Positions 12,012-23,480 of a DNA stretch of 64,000 nucleotides are shown here, piece after piece. Positions within the stretch are counted from its first letter, which is position 1. Each line of letters opens with the position of its first letter. The stretch is taken from positions 35,993,001 through 36,057,000 of the forward strand of contig CM074855.1 of NCBI GenBank assembly GCA_037501455.1, in the 5' to 3' direction. A program made the position numbers and the translations under genes. Origin of the DNA: Lantana camara (lineage: Eukaryota; Streptophyta; Magnoliopsida; Lamiales; Verbenaceae). The notes below the pieces were generated by a model, which was given only the letters and a program-made list of their open reading frames with translations, searched no databases and was not told where the DNA came from.

Positions 12012-14468
12012 TGTAACGCCCCGATTTTCATTTATACATTATGTGATTTTAATTATAATCTTTATAACATCAAATGCATAATAATTCTATGAATTTACAT
12101 GAAATTACTGTTAACGTGGAAGTTACGTGGATTAATTGATAACATATCTAATTATTATGTATCATATCTAATTATTATGTGACCTTACTTGATCACTTCA
12201 TAAATGTGTGGACTTAATTGCACTAATATAATTGGATTTAGTTGATCAATTGTCATGGAACGAAACTTGATTGCATACATTTAAATACTTCAAGGACTAA
12301 TATGCAAAATTGGTTGAGTCATCATAATTGATGGAAGACTCATGTAAATATCCACTTTCTTCCATTATCTTCATTCCATCATATCATAAAAACACAAAAT
12401 TGTTTCCATTTCTCACGAGCCAAAACCCCAAGCAAGAAGAAGGAGATTTTATCACTTTTCAAGCTTGACTTTAGGAGGAAATTGCATGCTTTGGAGCATC
12501 ATCTTCATCATATTACCTTTCATTCCATTTCTAATTCATCTCAAGGTAAAATATGGAATTTGTATGAATTTCTTGATTTATGTTAAGTAGGGTTTAGGAG
12601 TTAGATGATGAATTCTTGCATGATTGGGGCTAGAAACAAGTTGATGATCATGAGGGATGAAAGCTTGCATGAAAACTTTGATGCATATGAAGGTTGGGAA
12701 GCATGTATATATATGGGTTGTTAAGACAAATTCTTGGGAAGTTGATGAATATTTCATGGTTTGATTGATGGATAAGTGAAGTAAAATGTGTATTTGATGT
12801 AATTGAGTAATTGTTATGGATTGAACTTGGCTTTGGTTGTTGGTTTGGTGATTTTTGGCTCAAAATCCCCTGTTTCTCCCTTGTTTTCTGCTGCTGCGAA
12901 GCAGGTCACGGCCGCGACCAAAAATAGGCACAAAACTGGTCGCGCCCACGACCCCATTTTAGCCAACTTTCGACTTTTGGAAAATTGCATGAAAATTTCG
13001 GAAAAACACTTGGTCGCGGCCGCGACCATTTTGTGGCGCGACCCCATCAGAATCTGCATTTTGTCCAACTTCGGACCTATGCCATTTTCACCTCACTTTG
13101 AACTTGAAAACGTGCCATATAGCGTTGGAAAGGTCTATATGTCTAGTTTCTTATCCAATAAACAAAACTCAATTCTAACTTCTAGAACTCAAGTTATGAC
13201 GGGTTTTCTACAATGTGTGCATTTTCAAAAATTGTCCGTTTTTCCTATATTTTACCAAAACCCTCTATATTGCGTTCTTTCACTTCTTTAACTTCCGTAT
13301 GTGACTTATATGAGTTATAAACTTGATTTAGTGATAATTATGCTCTTAATTGACATTCCTTAAGTGTTATTGAATGACATATTGATTATGACTAAGCCAT
13401 GCGTCATATTGAATATCATTATTGAGTTATTGTCTTACGAGTACGCAATGTCCTGTTTCTTGTCAAGTTCTTCTCCAGGGCGGAGATTACAGATCGATGA
13501 GCACGTTCATGTATACATGAGTCGTCCTGTCGCCTGTCAGGTGAGGTTTACTTGCTAATTACATAGAATCCGTATAACCCTTATGTGTAATTTTGGGCCA
13601 AAAGGTATATACATTTATCCGTGATCATTTCTAAAACTCGCAAACATTTGCAAGCAAGTCGTGTTCATGAAAAGCAAGCCGTGTATCATGTTACAAGTCA
13701 TGTTTACCATGTTATCGTGATTGATACCGTGATTACCGTGTTACCATGAATGGTGAAGGCTCGCAACCTTCCTGTTATTGGAGTGATGGAGTACATAGAG
13801 TGATAGAGTTTATTGGAGTGATGGAGTACATGGAGTGATGGAGTTTAATGGAGTGATGGAGTTCATGGAAATGCTACGTGTGTAGTGTAATTGAATTGCG
13901 TGATTGCATATTAATTGTTAAAGTGTTTGATATTGATGGTTGTAATCTCGGGCGAGTTCTATGTTATTCTTGAACTTATAATATCTTTTGTTATAAAACC
14001 TTACCCGAGGTTATAGCTTGCTTGTTAATTGCGCTACTATATTTATTTAAACCCCTCACTCAGTCTTCACAGAGTGACGCCTCCACCTTTCAGGTTCTTG
14101 CAGGTGCACGCTAGGCGGGAATCGAGTCGAGTCTAGTCCTTGCATTCGAGTCAAGCACGGTGCATTTATTTATTGTTTCAAAGGGATTATTGTTAACGTT
14201 ATTTGTTATGTATTTTAGGAGATGATAATGTATTGATATATGAGACGTGGACGGAAATAGCGTGTTTTAATAATGGTGATTTGACCTTGAATATTTTATG
14301 CTTCCTCTTTAATTCCTGTTGCATGATTGAGTGAGTCCGGCCTAGCTTGTCGTTTAATTGCATTGTCACCCGTTCGCTATAGGTTGGTTCATGTATAGAC
14401 TTCCCATTTTGTAGGTGGATCGACCTATAGTGCGGGGGTGTGGCATCCTCACGATTAGGGGTGCTACA
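12012..14468 (+). repeat. Element A 5' LTR
   Basis: 2457 bp, from TGTAACGCCCCGATTTTC to GGGGTGCTACA. It carries the palindrome cluster (12904-12919, 12938-12953, 13012-13027 plus a damaged fourth copy near 13037), a tandem GGAGTGATGGAGT-type repeat at about 13780-13870, a TATA-like TATATTTATTTAAA near 14038-14050, and a start-site inverted repeat at 14061-14076 whose right arm is mutated in this copy. Confidence 0.92.
12904..13043. promoter_or_regulatory. Palindrome cluster in element A 5' LTR
   Basis: Copies of GGTCGCG-NN-CGCGACC start at 12904, 12938 and 13012; 13012 is perfect (GGTCGCGGCCGCGACC). A right arm alone remains at 13037-13043. In the 3' LTR the fourth copy is still whole. The function is unknown; see findings. 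Confidence 0.8.
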
Positions 14469-14475
14469 TCTTAAG

Positions 14476-14491
14476 TGGTATCAGAGCCCGG
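14476..14491 (+). other. Primer binding site of element A
   Basis: TGGTATCAGAGCCCGG lies 7 bases after the LTR end at 14468. It is complementary to the 3' end of initiator-methionine tRNA. Confidence 0.9.
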
Positions 14492-16460
14492 TTGTAAAAC
14501 CGAGGTTCTAGTGTCGTGTAGTGTCGTGTCAAGTCTAGGTCGAACGGCATAGGAATTAATTGCTTATTTGAGAGTCCATACATTTTGCTTGGAATTATTT
14601 GATTACCTGAATCTTTTGAATTTCGAGGATTATTGAATGACTTGAGCATTGCATTGATTTTAGCCATAATTGTCAATTAATTGACTTTGTATTACTTGAG
14701 AATTTACATGTCTAAGGTGTTTAATTGTCAATTTTGTTGAGCTTCTTGTTGCTATTTGCATTAGATTCCTACTTTGGTGACAATTATGTGACATGAGAAT
14801 GCCTCACCCACATGCATTTATTTTCAAAATAAGTTGTGAGTTACAGGCTATGGAAATGATATCAACCACGGCCAACTTGTATGACAACCTTAGCATACTC
14901 CGAATACTACTTCCTTAGCTTGGGAAGGTTAGTAAACGAGCCAGGAAATCTATATGCAGATTTGAGGGTTATTAACTTCCTCCATCGAGGTATGACTCAA
15001 AGGATGAGATCCGAAATGAAAGAATCAACTGTGGGAATTTATATTACTTCAAAAATGGTGCATCATTCGGGCAAGGGAGTCTATTCCATTCGAGGATGAG
15101 GTAAAGGGAGAATTGGGGTACTAATTATTCAAGATTCAACGTGTTGTCAAGTTAAGACCCAATTAATTGGGAAGTAAAATCCAAGCAAGAGAAGCGAACA
15201 ATTCCAGTAATCCTGATTGAGCAAGAAGAACCAAATAATCCGTTTACAGGAAGCTAGGATGTTAGAGATTCTATAATCGGGTGGATTGAGCTCATTTTCC
15301 AGAATCAAGTCGAACAGTCTTATTGAGAGCACGAAGTGGGAAATGTGGAGCTATTGCAACAAATGAAAATGGTAAAGGACGATAAAGAACTCCTGGAGGG
15401 AAATCATATGTTCAAGGCATAGGCAAGTAAGAAGACAAGTCCTATAATCGAATCAATTCACAAAGATTAGATTTAAATGATTTCAATCAAGATGGTAGCT
15501 AGATGGATCGAAAAAATAATTGGAGAATGGTTTTTCGGGGGAAGTCAGGAAATCAATTCCATAAGTGGAGCAAAATCTGAATTCAAGAGTTCTTAGTTGG
15601 GGCCATACAGTCACACAAGTTAACGCAAGAAAATTTTGATCAATAAGGTAATTATTGTAAAAGGCAACAAAGCTTAACTTTCATGGAAATGAAGCAACAG
15701 AAGATATGGAAAATAGTATGGCTTGGGATTTCGATTGAGGAAGAAATAAAGGAAGTCAAGCATTACGGTGAATATAAGTTGTGGAAGACAATCACACTAA
15801 AGGTTCGTCTAGTTGGGTATTTTCTAGATCCAAGCTAAATTGGCGTGTTGTGAGGTCATGTTAACAGACAGGAAGCAACAAATAAGGACAATAAAGAAAG
15901 GCAAGAATTGCTGGGTGGATTTCGGGCGATCAGGTATAAACAATTGGAAGGGGAGTTCATTTAATTATCCGAACTCCTAAAAGAGTAAACCAAGGAAGTT
16001 TTGATCAAAATGACGACCATAAGAAGACCCGGGCAATAATTGGGGAGAAATTATTAAAGAACAGGCAAGATGCTAATTTCATGAGCGTACAGGACTTCGG
16101 ATTCAAGCAATTGTAATCTCAAGCCGTGGGAATGTTCAAGTTGATGCTAGGTAATTTTGAAGACTAGAAGACCATGGGAAAAACAAGAAAGGATCAACAG
16201 TTCAAGACAAGCTTATAATTCAACAAATAAGGAATTACGTGCCGAAATAAAGCTCCCCATTACTACGGTGGCAGGTTCAATGCATCTATAAGCACGTGCA
16301 TCGTACGCTACTTTAAAAAAAAAAATTTAAATTTCTTTACATATATGTATTTTCGCAATTGAGTTTAATTATTCCAATGTGTTGAATTTAATACTTCCAA
16401 GTGTGTTACATACATTGACATATTAATTCAACATGCATATCTAGTGTCTTGATTAACAGG
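14492..16460 (+). other. Element A leader with an unexplained purine-rich block
   Basis: The first 350 bases resemble the leader of element B (AGTCTAGGTCG.ACGGCATAGGA). In B only about 230 bases separate primer site and gag; here it is almost 2 kb. The extra part, roughly 14830-16330, is purine-rich on the plus strand, has no long open frame and ends in an A run (16314-16325). A 72-codon frame at 14881-15099 resembles nothing I recognise. It may be captured DNA or decayed pol. Confidence 0.5.
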
Positions 16461-17249
16461 ATGTTTCAATGTCTCCCTCATCGTGAACGAGTGCCTAGGG
16501 TTTCCTCGTATTTACCCCCTCCAATTCGACCTCAGGAGTTTTTTGATTCCTTGGTTTGTTTGGTTGATCAGAAGATAAGAGAGTATGTTTCCTCAGCGCC
16601 ACTAGCTTCACCACCACAGCCGGGCCAAATTTCGATAGCCTTTTGGGAGTTTCAGAATCAACAACCCTCAAAGTTCTTTGAAGAAAATAATGTTCCAGTC
16701 AAGTCACAACTTAAGAAAGTTGAAAGGGTGTGGGAACTGATTCTAGGTGACTCCCAAGAAAAAGTCCGAGACACCACCTCGTTGGAGGCAAGAAGGTCTA
16801 ATCCTCAACCAGGGCAGGCTTCAGGTTCAAAATCAGGACAGACTTCCAACAAAGGGAAGCGGCCTATCTTTCATCATATCCCAACACCTCAAGGAAGATC
16901 TCGAAAGAAAAAGAATCGATCATTTGAGTCAGGTTTAGGGACTTCAAGTACTCCAGCCTTAACAACATCTTCAAGGAAGCTTCTCTGCAACTATTGTGGA
17001 CGTGACAACCATACTTACGAGGGTTGCAGAAGACGGTTGGGATTATGCCTGTACTGTGGGAGCGACGAGCATCAAATAGACACATGCTCAAAGCGACGAG
17101 GGAAGTCTACCAGGGATGAAAGACTGCTTGTTCGGGCCCGGGAATGTGATCTTGAAATGGGGGTGCAAAATGCAAATGTGAATTCGGTCAGGGAAGAAGA
17201 AGGTACCAATTATATGCATGACACAACTAACGGTGAACGGTACATCTAA
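16461..17249 (+). CDS. Gag-like protein of element A, capsid-deleted
   Basis: A 262-residue open frame starting at ATG 16461, the position equivalent to the gag start of element B (both ATGs directly follow an AACAGG/TTTCAGG string that resembles a 3' splice site). Aligned by eye with B gag, it keeps the N-terminal segment and the FQNQ.P.KF block, then jumps after DSQEK to the basic linker QASGSKSGQTS, so about 140-150 residues of capsid domain are missing. Two zinc knuckles follow, both complete: CNYCGRDNHTYEGC and CLYCGSDEHQIDTC (CX2CX4HX4C). It ends before the protease. It would bind nucleic acid but could not form a normal capsid on its own. The downstream reading is cut off by the solo LTR at 17334. 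Confidence 0.7.
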   Translation: MFQCLPHRERVPRVSSYLPPPIRPQEFFDSLVCLVDQKIREYVSSAPLASPPQPGQISIAFWEFQNQQPSKFFEENNVPVKSQLKKVERVWELILGDSQEKVRDTTSLEARRSNPQPGQASGSKSGQTSNKGKRPIFHHIPTPQGRSRKKKNRSFESGLGTSSTPALTTSSRKLLCNYCGRDNHTYEGCRRRLGLCLYCGSDEHQIDTCSKRRGKSTRDERLLVRARECDLEMGVQNANVNSVREEEGTNYMHDTTNGERYI

Positions 17250-17333
17250 CCATGCATATCACATGCATCATGAATCTTATTATTGTTGTACTTAATTTCT
17301 TGTCAATCTAAATTGGTTATTGATGAATGATAC

Positions 17334-18732
17334 TGTAGCACCCGAGCGTAAGGTACCACATCCCCCGCACCGAGACCCGACCCGTATATGAAATGGAAGT
17401 CCATACACGTGCCAAATCCACGGAGAACGGGGACACAACACACACGCTATGCTAGGCGGGACTAACCCTTAAACCATTCAATCTCAAGACAATGCAAAAA
17501 CCTAGACGCCTTGTATTCCCGCCTAGCACTCCTATGCCTGCATAAAACAACTGAAACAAACCGGGTTCAGTCTAAAAGAGACTGGTGGGTACAAAAGCGG
17601 GGCATAAGTATAAATATCGCGGAATTGAAACATATACATGCAAGCCCTAATCCCATAGAAGTTTGATAAGCAATTTCCTAGCGGCAAAACAAAGAAAACA
17701 TCAATGGGATTACGACTATCATTTTTATTCATAATTAACATAAGGTTTAAGGCCCGGCGAGTGGGAGTGCATCATCTCCAACCTTATCCTCGTGTAATCA
17801 TATTCATAAATTCATAAGTTTTCATACATAGCATATGTGCACATACATAATGATCATAATCATTCATATACACCTTCTTCCTCCGTTGGTGGGCGAGTTT
17901 GCAAGACTCGACCACCTCATACATAATGGCTAGAGAGGTACATGAATCCTCAAGAGCCCGACTAGCGTTTTCTCGTCAAAACTCCTGACGAGATCCGTTT
18001 CGACGTAAAATGGTTGGAACTAGTGCAAGGGTTCACCGTCGACCCTTGCCTCCCCGGCTCCCCACAATACACTAAGCTCCGGGGCCCGTGATCATATCAT
18101 ACATGCAATCTCGCCAAAACATAAGGTAGGTTTGCATAAAGGAAAGGTTATACGTTTGAAATCATTTACTCGAGAAAAGACTCAATATATATGTATAATC
18201 ATATTGTTTTGGCTTAAAACTTGTCACATAGGGAAATATATCGGTCAATTCATATCTAATAGAAGAAAAACCCACCTTTCAAACAAAAGATCGACACAAG
18301 CGTCTCAAGGCTCGCCTACGTCTCCGACCGAACCCAAATCTGTACAAAAGAAAGGTATGAGACTCAATAACCACATATGACGCTCGGCAATGAAGTGAAT
18401 ATGACATGAATGCATAAAAGATCATGTTATATCATAAAAATGTTCATGTGCACGATTAAGAAATTTAAAACATATAATCAAATCATTCGTTCATATGTTT
18501 AATTCAAATTTATAAATTCATAAATTCATATAAATTTAATCCAAGAATTCATTTAATGTTCATAACACCTAATATTCATATTTTCAATTAGGAATAAAAG
18601 AAATAAAACGTTCAAACAATAGTCGGTAATTTAAATACGCGAAAATAGAAATCAATTAATTCTAAAATTGAATTAAATCAAATAGTATTAAAAAAATATA
18701 TAATAAATATAATATATACTAATTATATATTT

Positions 18733-18786
<54 letters not shown>

Positions 18787-20565
18787 TACGTATATACATA
18801 TAAATTACATAAATACATGCATGTATAATTTAATTTAATATATATATTACATATATACATATATAATTACACACACTCATGCATGCAACACTTTCATGCA
18901 CACACACACACACATGCATGCACAAACAATGCACCCCATTTCCATGCATATACTTATACACACACGCACACACTCCTGCATATATATATATATACTCACG
19001 CACACACACAAGGAATAACAGCAACAGCAGCTACACAACACACACACTCCTAGCAACACCAAGAAGGAAGGAGCAGCAGCAGGAGAAGAGAAAGAAAAGG
19101 AAAAGAATGAAGAAGAAGATCTGACGCAGCAACAGCAGACTTTCGGCAGAAAACAGGGGTCGCGGCCTTCCTTCGCGAAATGGTAGCGACCGCTACCTGG
19201 ATTTTTCGGAATTTTTGAGCAATTAACAGAATACGTGAACAGCCTACTGTTCAGTCGCGGGCGCGACTGAAATGAAGGGGAAGAAGGTCGCGGGCGCGAC
19301 CTGCGGGAATCAACCCTGACGCAGAACTAGAGAACAAAAACAGAGCACACCACCATCAATCCAATCCCACAAGATCAGTTAAGGCTAGGCATCAAATATG
19401 CATCAGAAATACTCCAAAACAACAATCAAATCAGCTCCAAGAAGGCTCGTACGTGAGGTGAAGGCAAGGGTGTTCATTTCAAGCTATAACTTCAAGGATT
19501 CATTAATGGTAGCTCATGAATGCTTCAACTACCAGCTAGTACAACACCATAAATGTAGAGAGAAGATCAAAACAATCATTCTCATGCTTGGAATCAATCA
19601 AAAAGCTCAAGAATTGGAAGAGATCAAACAAATGCCCAAAACCTAAGTATATTTTCAATCTGTCAAAAATTCATGAAACCTTGCTCAAATTTAGGGATGA
19701 ATGAATTAAAATGACTCATATTGAATGTACATAACATATCCAAGCTTACCTTGTGGATTAATGGAGGTTTGGAAGAGATTTGAGCTTAAATCTCCAAGGA
19801 TAGGCTTGAGCTACGGGATTTCTGGAAAACAGAGGATGTTTGGTCAATTTGATCTAAGTGAGAAAGGTTATTAGGGGATTAAAGGCTGAATAAAGGGTTG
19901 AGTTAGGGTTCCAAAAACTTAAACCATGGTTAATTTGGTCAACAAATGAATAAGTTATGATTTATTTGGTAAAAGGTGGCAGATTGAGTTCCCGTTGCAT
20001 GTTTCGGTTAAATTTCGGAGGTTCGAATGATTCTGGAAAAATATGTGGCTAAGTTTACTAAACTCGAATTTTTGTTACGAGTTCAGCGAAGTTGACGAAA
20101 CTCGAATCCGAGTTTCCTAGCTCAAGATATTAAATTCGGAACCAAGGGTACGCTAAGTGCTCTTTAGCCCCCGTTTTGGTTCCTCGATTCAAATTAAATT
20201 CGTAAGCATATCAAATAAATCCGAAAACTTAAACCGAGCATATAGGCATGTTCATAACACATATATTTACGACATATTGCAATTGCACGACGTTTCGATA
20301 TCATTTCATATAAGAACAATGCACAAAATGAACAACATGCACAATTTCATACAATGCATGCACATTTTACAAATACCATGCATAAAATTTAAATAAAAGG
20401 AATGAATTCGAATATTAAATAAATTAAATTAAAGTTAACGTAATTAATTAATTAAAACATGATTAATTAGCATAATACGTAATTAGCATAATCATTAATT
20501 TAATAATAAAATAAATAAACGTATATATATATTTATATATATACTTATATTACGTAATATATTAA

Positions 20566-20608
<43 letters not shown>

Positions 20609-20728
20609 TAAAATAAAATAATAACAATTATAATAAAATTAAATATAAAACACGTAAAAACAATTAATTCGCGCAAATTGGTAAACACATACGTCGTACC
20701 TTTACGTCTGAAAAGTTGGGGCGTTACA
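17334..20728 (-). mobile_element. Solo gypsy LTR S1 inside element A
   Basis: 3395 bp on the minus strand, from TGTAACGCCCCAACTTTTC at 20728 to CGGGTGCTACA at 17334, with a perfect target duplication GATAC (17329-17333 and 20729-20733). There is no second LTR or internal region, so it is a solo LTR left by LTR-LTR recombination. It is closely related to solo LTR S2 (40086-42910) outside the central module at about 18430-19390. It contains an (AT)n microsatellite (about 18737-18784), AC-rich stretches, the palindrome cluster at 19158-19301, and an (ATA)n run near 20566-20605. The open frames in it (18132, 18879, 19398, 20157) look like chance readings. Confidence 0.92.
19158..19301. promoter_or_regulatory. 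Palindrome cluster in solo LTR S1
   Basis: Palindromes at 19182-19197 (GGTAGCGACCGCTACC), 19253-19268 (AGTCGCGGGCGCGACT) and 19286-19301 (GGTCGCGGGCGCGACC), plus a damaged one starting at 19158. All share CG-NN-CG at the centre and have fully complementary arms despite different arm bases. Confidence 0.8.
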
Positions 20729-20824
20729 GATACTTATGTGTTCAATATGACTTTACTTGTCTATGTGACATTTATGCGAATGTTTCTACAAATTTGTTCC
20801 CTTGAATTGCTATCGTGGGTATAT

Positions 20825-20937
20825 GAGAGACGGGGCTCTCTCGTTACTTGTTGAGAGACGGGGTTCTCTTAATTCTTGTTGAAAGACGGGATTCTTTCAT
20901 TTCTTATGTAAGAGACGGGGTTCTCTTTTTGCTTGTG
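20825..20937 (+). repeat. Four tandem 28-nt hairpin units near the 3' end of element A
   Basis: Units of 28, 28, 29 and 28 nt start at 20825, 20853, 20881 and 20910. Each has a short stem around ACGGG: GAGAG...CTCTC, GAGAG...TCTCT, GAAAG...CTTTC, AGAG...CTCT. The third unit changes both arms in step. The unit length is not a multiple of three and frames are not kept, so the constraint is not on protein. Confidence 0.7.
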
Positions 20938-20959
20938 CATCATTTTGAAATTCAACAGT

Positions 20960-20978
20960 GGACCTGGGGACCAGGTCC
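20960..20978 (+). other. Hairpin before polypurine tract, element A
   Basis: GGACCTGG-GGA-CCAGGTCC, an 8-bp stem with a 3-nt loop, directly before the polypurine tract. Element B has the same structure with two compensated base pairs at 54773-54791. Confidence 0.7.
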
Positions 20979-20980
20979 TT

Positions 20981-21009
20981 TTAAAGGGGGGGGGGGGGGG
21001 GGGGAGAAT
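20981..21009 (+). other. Polypurine tract of element A with a 19-G run
   Basis: TTAAA followed by 19 consecutive G (20986-21004) and AGAAT immediately before the 3' LTR start at 21010. Element B has 8 G at this place, so this run is expanded. Confidence 0.85.
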
Positions 21010-23475
21010 TGTAATGCCCCGATTTTCATTTATACATTATGTGATTTTAATTATAATCTTTATAACATCAAATGCATAATAATTCTATGAATTTACATGA
21101 AATTACTGTTAACGTGGAAGTTATGTGGATTAATTGATAACATATCTAATTATTATGTATCATATCTAATTATTATGTGACCTTGCTTGATCACTTCATA
21201 AATGTGTGGACTTAATTGCACTAATATAATTGGATTTAGTTGATCAATTGTCATGGAACGAAACTTGATTGCATAAATACTTCAAGGACTAATATGCAAA
21301 ATTGGTTGAGTCATCATAATTGATGGAAGACTCATGTAAATATCCACTTTCTTCCATTATCTTCATTCCATCATATCATAAAAACACAAATTTGTTTCCA
21401 TTTCTCACGAGCCAAAACCCCAAGCAAGAAGAAGGAGATTTTATCACTTTTCAAGCTTAGCTTTAGGAGGAAATTGCATGCTTTGGAGCATCATCTTCAT
21501 CATATTACCTTTCATTCCATTTCTAATTCATCTCAAGGTAAACTATAGAATTTGTATGAATTTCTTGATTTGTGTTGAGTAGGGTTTAGGAGTTAGATGA
21601 TGAATTCTTGCATGATTGGGGCTAGAAACATGTTGATGATAATGAGGGATGAAAGCTTGCATGAAAACTTTGATGTATAGGAAGGTTGGGAAGCATGTAT
21701 ATATATGGGTTGTTGAGACAAATTCTTGGGAAGTTGATGCATATTTCATGGTTTGATTGATGGATAAGTGAAGTATAATGTGTATTTCACGTAATTGAGT
21801 AATTGTTATGGATTGAACTTGGCTTTGGTTGTTGGTTTGGTGATTTTTGGCTCAAAATCCCCTGTTTCTCCCTTGTTTTCTGTTGCTGCGAAGCAGGTCG
21901 CGGCGTGACCAAAAACAGGCACAAAATTGGTCGCGCCCGCGACCCCATTTTAGCCAACTTTCGACTTTTGGAAAATTGCATGAAAATTTCGGAAAAACAC
22001 TTGGTCGCAGCCGCGACCATTTTGTGAAAGGTTTTGGTCAAGCCCGCGACCCCGCCAGAATCTGCATTTTGTCCAACTTCGGACCTATGCCATTTTCACC
22101 TCGCTTTGAACTAGAAAACGTGTCATATAGCGTTGGAAAGGTCTATGTGTGTAGTTTCTTATCCAATAAACAAAACTTAATTCTAACTTCTAGAACTCAA
22201 GTTATGACTGGTTTTCTACAATGTGTGCATTTCCGAAAATTGTCCGTTTTTCCTATATTTTACCAAAACCCTCTATATTGCATTCTTTCACTTCTTTAAC
22301 TACCGTATGTGACTTATATGAGTTATAAACTTGATTTGGTGATAATTATGCTCTTAATTGACATTCCTTAAGTGTTATTGAATGACATATTGATTATGAC
22401 TAAGCCGTGCGTCATATTTAATATCATTATTGAGTTATTGTCTTACGAGTACACAATGTCCTGTTTCTTGTCAAGTTCTTCTCCAGGGAGGAGATTACAG
22501 ATCGATGAGCACGTTCATGCATCCATGAGTCGTCCTGTCGCCTGTCAGGTGAGGTTTACTTGCTAATTACATAGAATCCGTATAACCTTTATGTGTAATT
22601 TTGGGCCAAAAGGTATAACATTTATCCGTGATCATTTCTAAAACTCGTAAACATTTGCAAGCAAGCCGTGTTCATGAAAAGCAAGCCGTGTATCATGTTA
22701 CAAGTCATGTTTACCATGTTATCGTGATTGATACCGTGATTACCGTGTTACCGTAAATGGTGAAGGCTCGCAACCTTCCCGTTATTGGAGTGATGGAGTA
22801 CATGGAGTGATGGAGTTTATTGGAGTGATGGAGTACATGGAGTGATGGAGTTTAATGGAGTGATGGAGTTCGTGGAAATGATACGTGTGTAGTGTAATTG
22901 AATTGCGTGATTGCATATTAATTGTTAAAGTGTTTGATATTGATGGTTGTAATCTCGGACGAGTTCTATGTTATTCTTGAACTTATAATATCTTTTGTTA
23001 TAAAACCTTACCCGAGGTTATAGCTTGCTTGTTAATTGCGCTACTATATTTATTTAAACCCCTCACTCAGTCTTCACAGACTGACGCCTCCACTTTTCAG
23101 GTTCTTGCAGGTGCACGCTAGGCGGGAATCGAGTCGAGTCTAGTCCTTGCATTCGAGTCGAGCACGGTGCATTTATTTATTGTTTCAAAGGGATTATTGT
23201 TAACGTTATTTGTTATGTATTTTAGGAGATGATAATGTATTGATATATGAGACGTGGACGGAAATAGCATGTTTTAATAATGGTGATTTGACCTTGAATA
23301 TGTTATGCTTCCGCTTTAATTCCTGTTGCATGTATGAGTGAGTCCCGCCTAGCTTGTCGTTTAATTGCATTGTCACCCGTTCGCTATAGGTTGGTTCATG
23401 TATAGACTTCCCATTTTGTATGTGGATCGACCTATAGTGCGGAGGTGTGGCATCCTCACGAATAGGGGTGCTACA
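21010..23475 (+). repeat. Element A 3' LTR
   Basis: 2466 bp, starting TGTAATGCCCCG and ending GGGGTGCTACA. Palindromes start at 21896 (15 nt, one base lost), 21929, 22003 and 22036, in two pairs 33 bp apart. The start-site inverted repeat is perfect here (23068-23083). The GGAGTGATGGAGT-type tandem repeat is at about 22790-22875. Confidence 0.92.
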
Positions 23476-23480
23476 AATGA

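Larger units (their letters stand above)
12012..23475 (+). mobile_element. Gypsy element A: gag-only non-autonomous LTR retrotransposon
   Basis: Complete element with two LTRs (12012-14468 and 21010-23475), tRNA-iMet primer site at 14476, polypurine tract ending at 21009, and a perfect 5-bp target duplication AATGA (12007-12011 and 23476-23480). After removing the nested solo LTR (17334-20728) the interior is only about 3.1 kb and has a gag-like frame but no protease, reverse transcriptase, RNase H or integrase. It therefore depended on a relative such as element B for movement. The LTRs differ at dozens of places and by small indels, so it is much older than B. It inserted into the DUF4283 gene. 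Confidence 0.9.

Noticed and set aside
12803..13291. 162-codon frame in element A LTR, echoed at 21847-22299
   Set aside because: LTR duplicate; the start and end differ between copies and the frame crosses the palindromes; no protein resemblance.
18879..19124. 81-codon frame and overlapping minus frames
   Set aside because: Composition-driven reading of AC/GT and AG repeats inside a solo LTR.
17334..20728. Full-length retrotransposon rather than solo LTR
   Set aside because: Perfect GATAC duplication flanks one LTR only; no primer site, polypurine tract or second LTR inside.
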